DNA of 64,000 nucleotides from G965195345 sp965277775 (lineage in GTDB: Bacteria; Pseudomonadota; Gammaproteobacteria; CAKMZV01). Of this stretch, positions 8,445-17,615 are shown one piece after another. Position numbers and translations under genes: made by a program. Position 1 is the first letter of the stretch, and every line of letters starts with the position of its first letter. The notes under the pieces are model-generated. The model did no database searches. It had not been told where the DNA came from and was given only the letters and a program-made list of their open reading frames with translations. Location: NCBI GenBank assembly GCA_965277775.1, contig OZ255843.1, positions 1,426,001-1,490,000 on the forward strand, in the 5' to 3' direction.

Positions 8445-9362
8445 CTAGTCATAGAGCATACGTTCAATCCAGACTATAAGACCATCCAACGATTTAAACT
8501 CATCTACTGAGCGCACTCTACAATCAGGGTACAGCTCACGTGCTAGCCGTGCTAAGGCATTGCCAGGTCCAAGATCAAGCATGACCTTTGCGCCTCGTTC
8601 AACTGCCTGGGTCATGCATTGGTGCCACTGCACTGTTTGGGCGACTTGTGCAGCCAGTGTTTCTATAGCCTCGGTGGCGTTTCTAACCAAACGCCCATTT
8701 ATACCTGCAAGTATCGGTATAACTGGCGAGTTCAATTCCTCTTGAGCTAGGTCTTTATGAAAGGCATCAGCCGCACTTTTCAGCCATCGTGTGTGTGCTG
8801 GTACGCTGACTTTGATTCTAGTGATACTTGCTCCAAACGATTTAGCTGCTTTCTCAAATATATCAAGGTCATCCAGAGTACCACCAACAAGGAAATGACT
8901 TAAACTGTTCTGAATTGCAATTTCCACGTTATGGTCATTACATAAGATAATGATACTGTCTTTATCCAGACCCAGAACAGCAGTCATACCAGCATCCAAA
9001 GGACTCGCTGCGTCCATGAGTTCGGCTCGACGTACAGAAAGTACAAGAGCATTCTCCACGTTTAAAGTGCCTGCAATAACATGAGCTGCCAATTCACCGA
9101 CGCTGTATCCAAGCACCATCTTCGGTGTTGGCAGTTGATGGCGGAGCGCCTCCCATCGGGCTATGATGGCTGCACATACTAAGGGCTGGGCATTGCGATT
9201 AAGAAACGCTTTTCCGGTTTCTGCAAATAACTCATCTGGCGTTGCAAGAAGTAGATCTCCAACGCGCGCACGAATGGCTTCTGCTTCAGGGATTCCCCTG
9301 ACGACATCAAACATGCACGAATTTTGTCCCCCTTGTCCAGGACAAAGAAGTGCCAAACTCAT
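8445..9362 (-). CDS. mdcH: Malonate decarboxylase epsilon subunit, malonyl-CoA:ACP transacylase (MdcH)
   Basis: The enzyme charges the MdcC acyl carrier protein with malonate from malonyl-CoA to start the decarboxylase cycle. The 305-residue protein carries the transacylase signatures LLCPGQGGQ at the N-terminus, the nucleophile elbow GYSVGEL (Ser near 96), and the catalytic His region VPAHTRWL near 200. I place the start at ATG 9362, which overlaps the mdcB stop as ATGA and gives the usual MSLALLCPGQG N-terminus, rather than an upstream in-frame codon at 9389. It is the last gene of the mdc operon and closes the set needed for a biotin-independent enzyme. Confidence 0.93.
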   Translation of the reverse strand: MSLALLCPGQGGQNSCMFDVVRGIPEAEAIRARVGDLLLATPDELFAETGKAFLNRNAQPLVCAAIIARWEALRHQLPTPKMVLGYSVGELAAHVIAGTLNVENALVLSVRRAELMDAASPLDAGMTAVLGLDKDSIIILCNDHNVEIAIQNSLSHFLVGGTLDDLDIFEKAAKSFGASITRIKVSVPAHTRWLKSAADAFHKDLAQEELNSPVIPILAGINGRLVRNATEAIETLAAQVAQTVQWHQCMTQAVERGAKVMLDLGPGNALARLARELYPDCRVRSVDEFKSLDGLIVWIERMLYD

Positions 9363-10240
9363 TGTGCCTCCAGTTGTGCCAGAAACCATGTACAGGCAAG
9401 AAGGTCAGCACTGCCCCCAGGGCTTAAACGCCTCGCAACAAAGGATTGACCAATTCTTGTCAAACGCTCTCGCCAATCAGTCGTGTAGCAACCACCTGAT
9501 ATTAAGAAATCATTTGCGCTGTCTTTAGCAAAAGTTAGTCCTTGAATGCCGCCTCTGTGAAGTAGATTAGTGTCCTCTAATTCAGAAACAAGTCGCATAA
9601 AGGTTTGTGTTAAAACAGAGTCAATGCAAAGACCATCGATCATAGCGGCACGAAGAGTCGGCAAGGCCACCTCCTGTAGTACAGGAAAACCATTTGCCGC
9701 TTCGGCACGCGCTCCACCAGCACCATACCGACGTACGACTCTTTGTCCATGACTGTTGCCATCAAGTTCAGCTTTTCCCAATGCTTTGCTCCAACGAAGA
9801 GCAACATTTTCACACACGGATTCACCCTGAGAATGAGATTTACCATCGGCTACAAGCGTAGCAGCGCTGGCTGACAAAAGCCCCAAACTGAAAATCGCAC
9901 CACGGTGGGTGTTAATACCACCAGTAGCCTGCATCATGCGGGCTTCAGCTTGCCGTCCCAGATTGTTCAGTTCTTCAAATTCTGCGTGTCTATATCCAGC
10001 CTTGACAATATCAACAAAGTAATTGCGCAGAGCGAACAGACTGCGCATAAATGTTACCGCATTCATATCCGAGTGACTACCAGTATCGAATGGTGTTACG
10101 AGGCCAGGCTTCGGTGCTAGAACAAGTTCCGCATGTAAACTGGCAACAGCACAGCGTCCAAAATATTGTGCCAGCGAATCAAAGCTCCACCTATGTGTAG
10201 TTCTTTTACAGTGCTCAATGGCTGGCGAAGAAAAGTTCAT
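9359..10240 (-). CDS. mdcB: Triphosphoribosyl-dephospho-CoA synthase (MdcB)
   Basis: The 293-residue CitG/MdcB-family enzyme makes the prosthetic-group precursor 2'-(5''-triphosphoribosyl)-3'-dephospho-CoA from ATP and dephospho-CoA. The family N-terminal signature ALHAEL-LAPKPGLVTP with D-x-GSHSDM is present around residues 35-60, and the glycine-rich ATGGINTHRGAIFSLG motif lies near 105-120. It overlaps mdcG by 26 bp upstream and mdcH by 4 bp downstream, so the three maturation and loading genes are tightly coupled. Length and motifs are normal. Confidence 0.93.
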   Translation of the reverse strand: MNFSSPAIEHCKRTTHRWSFDSLAQYFGRCAVASLHAELVLAPKPGLVTPFDTGSHSDMNAVTFMRSLFALRNYFVDIVKAGYRHAEFEELNNLGRQAEARMMQATGGINTHRGAIFSLGLLSASAATLVADGKSHSQGESVCENVALRWSKALGKAELDGNSHGQRVVRRYGAGGARAEAANGFPVLQEVALPTLRAAMIDGLCIDSVLTQTFMRLVSELEDTNLLHRGGIQGLTFAKDSANDFLISGGCYTTDWRERLTRIGQSFVARRLSPGGSADLLACTWFLAQLEAQ

Positions 10241-10916
10241 CTTCTTGTCCTTCTCGCTGCGCCAACATTACAGCATCAAGTGAGATTTGCCGTTGTTGTA
10301 AGGTAACATTGTTTATGGTCTTTACCAATACCTGCTTTGATTGACTTGCTAATTCTCGCCAACAAATCGCGCTACCGTCAGGTAACTGCACCTCACCATC
10401 GGCACGAAACCCTGTTTCGCCTTCCCAACTTTGTAACATCTCAAATAGCGACTCAAGCTGTTTTTTATTGCGGGGTTCCCATAGCAAATCAAGGTCAGAC
10501 TTGGGTGTCACATAAGATAGGCCAGTTAGGGTCTGCCATGCAAAGGAGCCGTAGACTCTCGGTTCCATGTTCAAGGCTTGGCTTTGTTCTAGCAGTACTT
10601 GAATTGCCAAAACCCAATAGGTAGGTGCAGACACAAGCACATCACGCAGATGTAATGCTGGACGCCAGTTATTTACAGCGGTTGGTGCTACGATCAAAGC
10701 CAAACGTCGTTTCCCCTCTTCAGGCGGCAATGGAACACCTAGGCGCCAATATCCGCTTGGCTCATCACCTTGCAAACGAGCCATCACCGTCGGTCTATCA
10801 GCGGCGAACCAAGCAAGTAACCTTGATCGAAATGAAGGCTCCACAGGTTTCCAAATTGATCCCGGATGTAATTGGATCAGAGCGTGTCGCGAAGGTGTAT
10901 TGCGCTTAAGACACAC
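10215..10916 (-). CDS. mdcG: Malonate decarboxylase holo-ACP synthase, phosphoribosyl-dephospho-CoA transferase (MdcG)
   Basis: The protein transfers the phosphoribosyl-dephospho-CoA group made by MdcB to a serine of MdcC. It has 233 residues, with the nucleotidyltransferase-type motif SDLDLLWEP near residue 139 preceded by GSFAWQTLTGL, and VGVPLPPEEGKRRL-like features in the N-terminal part. The start chosen is GTG 10916, overlapping the mdcE end by 11 bp; no ATG lies close to it, so the start is uncertain. It sits between mdcE and mdcB. Confidence 0.88.
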   Translation of the reverse strand: MCLKRNTPSRHALIQLHPGSIWKPVEPSFRSRLLAWFAADRPTVMARLQGDEPSGYWRLGVPLPPEEGKRRLALIVAPTAVNNWRPALHLRDVLVSAPTYWVLAIQVLLEQSQALNMEPRVYGSFAWQTLTGLSYVTPKSDLDLLWEPRNKKQLESLFEMLQSWEGETGFRADGEVQLPDGSAICWRELASQSKQVLVKTINNVTLQQRQISLDAVMLAQREGQEDELFFASH

Positions 10917-11610
10917 CCTGACTCACCTTATCAGCGATATCGAAAGCCAAATAACGCCCACCGCGCTCAAGACCCAATTTGCGACGCTGATCTCCTGTTG
11001 TTGGGCAGCGCAATGCTACAAGTAAATGCTCCGATAAATCACCGTCCCACAAACCTCGTATTGCACCCATGGTCACGTAGTTTTCAACTCCAGGTGCAAA
11101 TACTGGAGATGTCTTTGCTAGCTTTTCCAGTCTTTCTAGCGGCTGCTTTATTACTCGAGATATCGCCCGCAGGTCCATTACCTGCACTTGGGCATCAGCA
11201 AGGGCATAAATGTCATCTGCCATCAAACCAAACGAAATAAAACCACCACTCACAGCCTCGCCGTAGACCAATGCGATAAGGTGTGCCCCTCGCTGTCTGG
11301 CCTGATCCAGACATTGTGCCAAGTGACCGAGATACCCATTAATACCAAGTAATTCATCACTTCGTGTAAGGCGTTGTCCAGCTGTGTCCACTAACATCAC
11401 GATAGCTTGTTCAGGGTGAATACGGGTGCTCTCTATTACAATATGTGCAAGCAACAAAGCATGTTCGACACCAATTTCAGCACGATCAGTAGTTCCGATG
11501 ACTGTTACAGTCCCGTCTGAAGTCTCAGCGTGTCCATGCAACACTTGCTTCTCTACTTGAACATTATGTCCGAGTGGAAAAAGTCGATCAAGCAATGTAT
11601 CTAGTTCCAT
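10906..11610 (-). CDS. mdcE: Malonate decarboxylase gamma subunit (MdcE)
   Basis: With MdcD this 234-residue subunit forms the malonyl-S-ACP decarboxylase, related to carboxyltransferase beta/alpha folds. Visible features are VMLVDTAGQRLTRSDELLGINGYL and GEAVSGGFISFGLMAD, the oxyanion-hole region of the crotonase-like fold. The start ATG shares one base with the mdcD stop (TGATG), implying a fixed translation ratio. The length is typical of MdcE. The operon order here is A-C-D-E-G-B-H. Confidence 0.93.
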   Translation of the reverse strand: MELDTLLDRLFPLGHNVQVEKQVLHGHAETSDGTVTVIGTTDRAEIGVEHALLLAHIVIESTRIHPEQAIVMLVDTAGQRLTRSDELLGINGYLGHLAQCLDQARQRGAHLIALVYGEAVSGGFISFGLMADDIYALADAQVQVMDLRAISRVIKQPLERLEKLAKTSPVFAPGVENYVTMGAIRGLWDGDLSEHLLVALRCPTTGDQRRKLGLERGGRYLAFDIADKVSQGVS

Positions 11611-12512
11611 CAGATCTCTCTATTTTCGACAACGCTAAGAAATTGCTCAGCTTCGAACAGTGGCAATTTTTCTGGATTCATAATGCCTTGTTTACGCCAT
11701 ATATCAATTCCGTCTGGGCAATCCCCATACTCTACTAGACGGTTCGTCAATGCTGTCTGACGAGCAATCAAGGTCTCCAATTCTTCAGTACGAGACCCAT
11801 CTTCAATTGCCAAAGATGCAGCGTTACGGAATTCAGTTAGGGAGTCAGCTACTAAGGCATCAGCTTCGCCGATTAGGTAACGGTGCTTTCCACCAGTTGT
11901 TCGCCACACTAGGGCTCGATCGCGAGAATCAAACTCTTCTACGCCACGAACGGTCTCAATGACTTCAGGTCCGGACAGTCCCAGCCTACCTTCTTCAGAC
12001 ATGATGACCTTATCACAACAACGTGCCACAATGCCCATACCACCGAAACAGCCATTAGCCCCTCCAATCAGAGCAATGACTGGGACACCGGTAGCACGTG
12101 TTGCAAGCAGTGAGCGAATAATCTCGGAGATTGCGATCAATCCCGCATTGGCTTCATGTAAACGGACACCACCTGATTCGAGCAATAACAGTACGCCTGC
12201 AGGCCGGGATACAATTGCACGTTCTAATAAACCAACCAGTTTAGCACCATGCACCTCACCGACAGCTCCTCCTATGAACATGCCTTCCTGCGCAGCAGTC
12301 AGAACAACTCGACTCTCTAGGCATCCTTCGCCGACTACAATTCCATCATCGAAAGCTGTTGGATGATTCAAAGATACTAGGTGAGGGCTTTGGCTACGCG
12401 ATTTTGGTCCGAAATACTCTTGGAAGCTGCCCGAATCCAGCAACCTCAGCAAACGTTCACGTGCGCTGGACTCGTAGTAGCTGTGTTGATGACTATAATT
12501 ATGTCTGCTCAT
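11610..12512 (-). CDS. mdcD: Malonate decarboxylase beta subunit (MdcD)
   Basis: The 300-residue carboxyltransferase-like subunit catalyses release of CO2 from malonyl-S-ACP together with MdcE. It shows ARERLLRLLDSGSFQEYFGP, typical of the N-terminus of this family, and the acyl-binding loops FIGGAVGEVHGAKL and GANGCFGGMGIVA. The start overlaps the mdcC stop as ATGA. No zinc finger of the acetyl-CoA carboxylase type is present, as expected for MdcD. Length and motifs are intact. Confidence 0.93.
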   Translation of the reverse strand: MSRHNYSHQHSYYESSARERLLRLLDSGSFQEYFGPKSRSQSPHLVSLNHPTAFDDGIVVGEGCLESRVVLTAAQEGMFIGGAVGEVHGAKLVGLLERAIVSRPAGVLLLLESGGVRLHEANAGLIAISEIIRSLLATRATGVPVIALIGGANGCFGGMGIVARCCDKVIMSEEGRLGLSGPEVIETVRGVEEFDSRDRALVWRTTGGKHRYLIGEADALVADSLTEFRNAASLAIEDGSRTEELETLIARQTALTNRLVEYGDCPDGIDIWRKQGIMNPEKLPLFEAEQFLSVVENREI

Positions 12513-12820
12513 TGCGTGCCACCCTCAAATGCTTCGGCTGCCTGGTCTAGCCGCAAGCTAACAACAGCAGGGGTGGCACCGAAATCATTAATAGAAATTC
12601 GTACATTACGTAGTGGATGACGTTCGTTAAAGTCACTGAGTACGGCCTTCCATATTGCTGCAAATCCATTTGTCGCAGTTGCTATCTCAATACGCATTTT
12701 CCCACCAAGATTTAACGGCTCAATCATTACCTCCAAATTACCAGAAGAAACCACTCCGGCCAGAGCCTGTGAACCTTTAGCAGAAATATGACCAACAAAT
12801 TCAAACTCTAACTTCTCCAT
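12509..12820 (-). CDS. mdcC: Malonate decarboxylase acyl carrier protein, delta subunit (MdcC)
   Basis: This 103-residue carrier protein bears the phosphoribosyl-dephospho-CoA arm. The modified serine lies in VVSSGNLEVMIEP near residues 25-37, the form seen in citrate-lyase and malonate-decarboxylase carriers. The C-terminal part HPLRNVRISINDFGATPAVVSLRLDQA is also diagnostic. It begins 23 bp after mdcA and overlaps mdcD by 4 bp. The protein is acetylated in the resting enzyme and exchanges acetyl for malonyl on MdcA. Confidence 0.93.
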   Translation of the reverse strand: MEKLEFEFVGHISAKGSQALAGVVSSGNLEVMIEPLNLGGKMRIEIATATNGFAAIWKAVLSDFNERHPLRNVRISINDFGATPAVVSLRLDQAAEAFEGGTQ

Positions 12821-12843
12821 TACATCCCTTTGAATTCAATATA

Positions 12844-14487
12844 TTACCAATTGCGAAAACGTTTCGGTGGATCATAAAGCCCACCAGACCAACGGACAAG
12901 ATCTTTTACTGTGCGCGCTGCTAATAAATCCCGTGTCGCCTCTTGCTTGTCAATGCCCATATCTTCGGGACGACGTATCACGCCTCGGTCACGCAGGTTC
13001 TCAACCATCGGTTTATCACGACCAAGACCCATCGGTGTGTAGCCAGCTACCCCGCGAATTGCTTGTTCACGCTCCTCGACAGTTCTGCATAACAACAAAT
13101 TGGCAATGCCTTCCTCCGTCACAATGTGGCTAACATCGTCGCCATAGATCATCACGGGTGGCAAGGGCATATCAGCTCGCTCAGCAAGATCCCAAGCGTC
13201 GAGCTTTTCGACAAATGTCGGCATCATATGGCTACGGTAAGTTTCCACCATTTGCACGACCAATTTGCGCCCACGTGGCATTGAGCCAGCGGTAGCTGCT
13301 TCGCGTCCAGCTTTCAGCCACGCAGCACTCGTATGGCGACGTCCCCGCGCATCAGCACCCAAGTTAGGCGCGCCACCGAATCCGGTAATCCGATCCTTGG
13401 TAGCAGTGGAACTGTTGCCCTGTAGATCGATTTGCAAGGTTGATCCAATGAACATGTCGCAAGCGTAATGCCCAGCTGCTTGGCTGAAGGCACGATTAGA
13501 TCGCATTGAACCATCTGACCCAGTGAAAAAGACATTGGACCGAGCACGGACGTATTCCTCCATGCCTAACTCTGATCCAAACGAATGTACGGATTTAACA
13601 AATCCAGATTCAATCGCCGGAATCAAGTTTGGATGAGGGTTGAGCGTCCAGTGTTGGCATATCTTTTCTCGAAGCCCTAAATTTTCAGCATAAGTGGGCA
13701 ATAACAATTCAATTGCTGCAGTATCGAAACCAATGCCATGATTCAAGCGGTTAACCTCGTATTCCGAGTAAATGCCTTTTATAGCCATCATAGCCATCAG
13801 TACTTGGATTTCGGAAATTTGTGCGGGATCACGCGTAAACAGAGGTTCAATGAAAAACGGTCTTGGGCTTTCGATAATAAAGTCGACCCAATCAGCAGGT
13901 ACATCGACGCGCGGTACGGTACCCACAATCTCGTTGACCTGTGCGATAACTATGCCACTTCGAAAAGCCGTTGCTTCAACAATGGCAGGTGTGTCCTCTG
14001 TATTTGGCCCAGTAAAGAGATTGCCTGCTCTATCTGCAGACTGGGCTGCTATCAAACTAACCTTTGGTGTCAGATCAACAAAATAGCGCCCAAATAACTC
14101 TAGATAGGTATGGATTGCACCAACCTGAATCTGACCAGAACTGATCAGCCCAGCCAGTCGGCTTCCCTGGGGACCAGAGAAAGAGAAATCCAATCGCTTA
14201 GCTATACCCAGTTCGAATATATCAATATGCTCTGGCAGCGACAGAACCGACTGAACCATGTGCAGATCATGAATTTTGTTTGGGTCAACTTGCACCAAAC
14301 ACTCAGCAAGGAAATCAGCTTGCTTCTGGTTATTTCCCTCCAAACAAACCCTGTCACCCGGCTCAATCACCGCTTCTAGTAACGAGACTGTTAAACCAGA
14401 CGTCACTACTTTTCCATTAGCCAAGTGGGCTGCTCTTGAAAGTCTTTCCGACTTACCCATAGACAATGTGTTCCATTCTTGGGCCAT
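12844..14487 (-). CDS. mdcA: Malonate decarboxylase alpha subunit, acetyl-S-ACP:malonate ACP transferase (MdcA)
   Basis: The 547-residue protein exchanges the acetyl group on MdcC for malonate, releasing acetate. It belongs to the CoA-transferase fold, with the region GLTVSLLEAVIEPGDRVCLEGNNQKQADFL near the N-terminus and GNSSTATKDRITGFGGAPNLG in the C-terminal half. The start at 14487 shares one base with the stop of the TRAP large permease gene, so transport and catabolism are one operon. The first residues (MAQEWNTL) match the family N-terminus. Confidence 0.95.
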   Translation of the reverse strand: MAQEWNTLSMGKSERLSRAAHLANGKVVTSGLTVSLLEAVIEPGDRVCLEGNNQKQADFLAECLVQVDPNKIHDLHMVQSVLSLPEHIDIFELGIAKRLDFSFSGPQGSRLAGLISSGQIQVGAIHTYLELFGRYFVDLTPKVSLIAAQSADRAGNLFTGPNTEDTPAIVEATAFRSGIVIAQVNEIVGTVPRVDVPADWVDFIIESPRPFFIEPLFTRDPAQISEIQVLMAMMAIKGIYSEYEVNRLNHGIGFDTAAIELLLPTYAENLGLREKICQHWTLNPHPNLIPAIESGFVKSVHSFGSELGMEEYVRARSNVFFTGSDGSMRSNRAFSQAAGHYACDMFIGSTLQIDLQGNSSTATKDRITGFGGAPNLGADARGRRHTSAAWLKAGREAATAGSMPRGRKLVVQMVETYRSHMMPTFVEKLDAWDLAERADMPLPPVMIYGDDVSHIVTEEGIANLLLCRTVEEREQAIRGVAGYTPMGLGRDKPMVENLRDRGVIRRPEDMGIDKQEATRDLLAARTVKDLVRWSGGLYDPPKRFRNW

Positions 14488-15806
14488 TATAGTGCTGGCC
14501 CCATCAGTGTGTCAGGCAACCAAGTAGCAATCTCAGGGAAGAACGACAAAAGAACAATGGCGACTATCATGCAGACAACAAATGGCATTGAACCTTTGAG
14601 TATAGTTTTCAATGGTATCTCTGGTGCAATGCCATTTATGACGTAAAGATTCAATCCAACTGGTGGCGTAATAAGGCCGATTTCCATATTAATAGTTAGT
14701 ATGACAGCAAACCAGTAAGGATCAAAACCTGCCCCAGTAACAATTGGATAAAGGATAGGAGCTGCCATTAGGATGACAGCAACAGGCGGGAGAAAGAAAC
14801 CAGCAACCAACAGAAATATATTAATGGCAAGCATCAATGTCCATTTATTCAGGTCAAGCGAGCCAATCCATTCGGCAATAGCCTGGGTAACAAACAAACT
14901 GGACAACATGTAGGAAAATACACCAGCAGCACCGATTATGAACAGAATCATCACACTTTCTCGTGTCGAATCTTTCAGTACTACCCATAAGGTTGTGAAC
15001 TTGTACATTCGATAAATGACAACTGCAGCAACTACACATAAAAGCGCACCCACGGCGGCAGTTTCAGAAGGCGTTGCAATGCCTCCATAAAGTGCATAGA
15101 GGACACCCATGATGATGAGTATAAAGGGGATAACCTTGGGTAGAACTTCTAACTTTTCAGCCCAGCTGTATTTTATTGTCCCTAGGACAGCCGAGGCAGC
15201 ACCTTGGCGCCAGGTACTGTAAATTGACCAAGCTATAAAAAGCCCAACCAACAGTACTCCGGGAAGTACGCCAGCCAGAAACAATCGACCAATTGAGGTT
15301 TCGGTAGCAATTCCATAGACAATCATAGTCACTGACGGGGGTATCAGAATTCCAAGCGTTCCACCAGCAGCAATCGAACCCGCAGCAACACCATCAGGAT
15401 AACCACGCTTACGCATCTCTGGAATGCCCATCTTACCAATTGCAGCACAGGTCGCAGGTGATGAGCCAGACATTGCAGAGAACAAAGCGCATGCGCCAAG
15501 GTTAGAGACAACTAAACCACCGGGTACTCGAGTCATCCATCGTTCAAGCGCCTCATATAAGTCAGCACCTGCTCGCGTTGACGCAATTGCAGCACCCATG
15601 ATGATGAACATTGGTATTGACAGCAAAGCAAAGTTATCGAGTTTTCCAAAGAAAATTTCTGGTAACAGTTCAAGTGCTACAACACCATCAAAGACCATAA
15701 GAAAGCCAGCAGAGACAATCAATAAACCTATAGCAACCGAAACACCAGAGAATAAAACCAGTACCGTCATTAACGCTACAATAGCGCCCAGGAATAAGGG
15801 GTCCAT
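14487..15806 (-). CDS. TRAP transporter large permease (DctM-type), putative malonate uptake
   Basis: The 439-residue inner-membrane protein has about 11-13 hydrophobic segments. DctM-family signatures include SIPMFIIMGA, GSSPATCAAIGKMGIPEM, GGTLGILIPPSV and MEIGLITPPVGLNLYV. It is the ion-coupled permease of a tripartite periplasmic transporter. The ATG overlaps the small-permease stop as ATGA, with a strong GAGGAGGA ribosome site just upstream. Co-transcription with mdcA indicates that malonate or a close dicarboxylate is the substrate, replacing the MdcLM or MdcF carriers of other operons. Substrate is inferred from context only. Confidence 0.9.
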   Translation of the reverse strand: MDPLFLGAIVALMTVLVLFSGVSVAIGLLIVSAGFLMVFDGVVALELLPEIFFGKLDNFALLSIPMFIIMGAAIASTRAGADLYEALERWMTRVPGGLVVSNLGACALFSAMSGSSPATCAAIGKMGIPEMRKRGYPDGVAAGSIAAGGTLGILIPPSVTMIVYGIATETSIGRLFLAGVLPGVLLVGLFIAWSIYSTWRQGAASAVLGTIKYSWAEKLEVLPKVIPFILIIMGVLYALYGGIATPSETAAVGALLCVVAAVVIYRMYKFTTLWVVLKDSTRESVMILFIIGAAGVFSYMLSSLFVTQAIAEWIGSLDLNKWTLMLAINIFLLVAGFFLPPVAVILMAAPILYPIVTGAGFDPYWFAVILTINMEIGLITPPVGLNLYVINGIAPEIPLKTILKGSMPFVVCMIVAIVLLSFFPEIATWLPDTLMGPAL

Positions 15807-16345
15807 CAGTGATCCTCCTCAAGGCCAACGTGTTTCATTATTAATCTCATCAAGTCAGCAATCATTTGTAGTGCAAACAAACCGAAGCCCAAAGGAAGGG
15901 CTATGTATGGTATCCAGAGACTTATTCCCCAGATACTCTCTGATTGCCAACCACGGTCCAGCGCCGTATAGAACAACTCGTAGCCATGAAACATCATGAT
16001 TCCAATAACGGAAATGCTGACCAACAGAACCAAAAAAGTTAGTGTTTTGCGTAATTTTTTGGGAAGCAGCATAGGGACTAGGTCTACACTCACATGACCT
16101 CGTAACAATTGTACGTAGGGTAAACCTATCAAAGTTGCCCCGATCATCATGTAGGTAACTGCTTCTGTTTGCCAAATTGTTGATTCATTAAGCACAAATC
16201 GAACCCAGATCATCTGACAAGTAATGATAACGGAAGCTAGGATCATCAATGCAGCAGTGACGCCGAAAACGGTAGAAATAGCACTAATGACTTTTACAAA
16301 CCAACCAGTGTATTTTTGAGCGACAGAATTGGAATGTTGTTTCAT
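15806..16345 (-). CDS. TRAP transporter small permease (DctQ-type)
   Basis: The 179-residue protein has four predicted membrane helices and the family's central pattern ATLIGLPYVQLLRGHVSVDLV, followed by a Lys/Arg-rich loop (PKKLRKTL). I choose ATG 16345 (MKQHSNSVAQ), preceded by a GAGAT ribosome site; an in-frame codon 60 bp upstream would add a segment unlike the family. It forms a complex with the adjacent large permease and receives substrate from the DctP-type binding protein encoded 75 bp upstream. Confidence 0.88.
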   Translation of the reverse strand: MKQHSNSVAQKYTGWFVKVISAISTVFGVTAALMILASVIITCQMIWVRFVLNESTIWQTEAVTYMMIGATLIGLPYVQLLRGHVSVDLVPMLLPKKLRKTLTFLVLLVSISVIGIMMFHGYELFYTALDRGWQSESIWGISLWIPYIALPLGFGLFALQMIADLMRLIMKHVGLEEDH

Positions 16346-16420
16346 AGCATATCTCAAATTTTGACAAATAGCGGCTGGCACAGTAGGCGCACTGTACCAA
16401 CCCAACTATATCAACTGTGA

Positions 16421-17416
16421 TTACTTAACAGAGAGTGCCATATCCAAAAGCTTCTGCCCATTTTTTGTGTTTTCTACAAATGACTGATAAGAAGATTTCT
16501 TAGCCAGTTCACGCCAAGCATTGAAGTCTTTAGAGCTCATTTCCGCAATTTGAACACCTGCTGCTTTAAATTTTTCAGTGGTTGCTGCATCAGCTTTCTT
16601 TGCTTCAGCCAAGTAAAAAGCCTGCGCCTTTTTCGCACCACTTAACAAAGCCGCTTGTTGCTTGGCATTCAGACGTTCAAAAGTTGTTTTGTTAATCAAC
16701 ATCGGTTGATACATGAACCAAAGCGCCACATCACCAGCTGGCGTAAAGCATTTCAGCTGCTCATAAAGCCGATAGGATCTAAAACTTGATGAAGACGTAT
16801 TTGCACCATCAAGAACACCTGTTTGCAGAGCACTATAAATTTCTGATGACGGCATTGAAGTAATGGAAGCGCCAGCAGCTGCAACCATTTGCTCAAAAGA
16901 TTTCCCCGCTGCACGAATTTTCATACCTTTTACATCAGCCGGTTTCGTGATACACTTTCCCTTACTTCCGAAACCACCAGCCAGAAAGCCATGGACTAAA
17001 ACCTTGACATCGTCTTTCGCCATGATCTTCTCAATTTCATTCATAAAAGGGGATCGAGTCAATCGTGCCGCATGATCGTGGTTCTTAACCAATCCAGGCA
17101 TCAACGTGAGATTGTAAGCGGGCCTTTGACCTGCCGCGTAAGCGAGCGGTACTATTGTCATGTCGAGTCGTCCGCGCGATAAAGGCCGGTACTGCTCCTT
17201 GGGTTTAAACAAAGACTTTGATGGATAGATCTTCATTTCCAATCCAACATTTGCCGCTGCGACTTCATTCGCCACAATCTCTGCAACTTTATGACGAACA
17301 TCCGAGGTCGACCATTGATGCGACAACTTTAACTCGGTATCGGCTAAGGCAGTACCCTGAAGCAACATACTACCAACAATCCCGAGAACTGTTACTTTAA
17401 TTTTTAAATTTACCAT
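16421..17416 (-). CDS. TRAP transporter solute-binding protein (DctP-type)
   Basis: The 331-residue periplasmic binding protein has a Sec signal peptide (about residues 1-25, cleaving near TALA-DTEL). DctP-family landmarks are KLSHQWSTSD, the substrate-binding Arg in GMKIRAAGKSFE near 165, and GVLDGANTSSSS near 205, where many DctP proteins have a Glu-containing loop. It is the first gene of the operon, with an AGGAG site 8 bp before ATG 17416, directly downstream of two TTGTATACAA operators. Malonate is the likely ligand given the mdc genes behind it. Confidence 0.9.
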   Translation of the reverse strand: MVNLKIKVTVLGIVGSMLLQGTALADTELKLSHQWSTSDVRHKVAEIVANEVAAANVGLEMKIYPSKSLFKPKEQYRPLSRGRLDMTIVPLAYAAGQRPAYNLTLMPGLVKNHDHAARLTRSPFMNEIEKIMAKDDVKVLVHGFLAGGFGSKGKCITKPADVKGMKIRAAGKSFEQMVAAAGASITSMPSSEIYSALQTGVLDGANTSSSSFRSYRLYEQLKCFTPAGDVALWFMYQPMLINKTTFERLNAKQQAALLSGAKKAQAFYLAEAKKADAATTEKFKAAGVQIAEMSSKDFNAWRELAKKSSYQSFVENTKNGQKLLDMALSVK

Positions 17417-17452
17417 AGATATTTCTCCTACAATGTGAAGTCTTCAATTACA

Positions 17453-17484
17453 TTGTATACAACTCAATATGTTATTGTATACAA
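17453..17484. promoter_or_regulatory. Twin GntR-type operators controlling the mdc operon and its regulator
   Basis: Two perfect 10-bp palindromes TTGTATACAA lie at 17453-17462 and 17475-17484. Both are extended to ATTGTATACAAC, with centres 22 bp (two helical turns) apart. A partial third site, ATTGTATCG, follows at about 17495-17503. They sit between the divergent dctP-type and gntR-type genes. From memory, the GntR-family repressor MdcY of the Acinetobacter malonate operon binds ATTGTATACAAT, which matches closely. Repression lifted by malonate or malonyl-CoA is therefore the likely mode of control. Confidence 0.85.
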
Positions 17485-17615
17485 CAACTTTTTGATTGTA
17501 TCGTTTTGCTAATGCTAATGTCAACCCCTTGATATGTTAGAATTTTGCAATATTGTTAAAACAAGGAAAAAAACATGTACACTGTTCTGAAATGGTTTAT
17601 CAGAGAGCAACTTTG

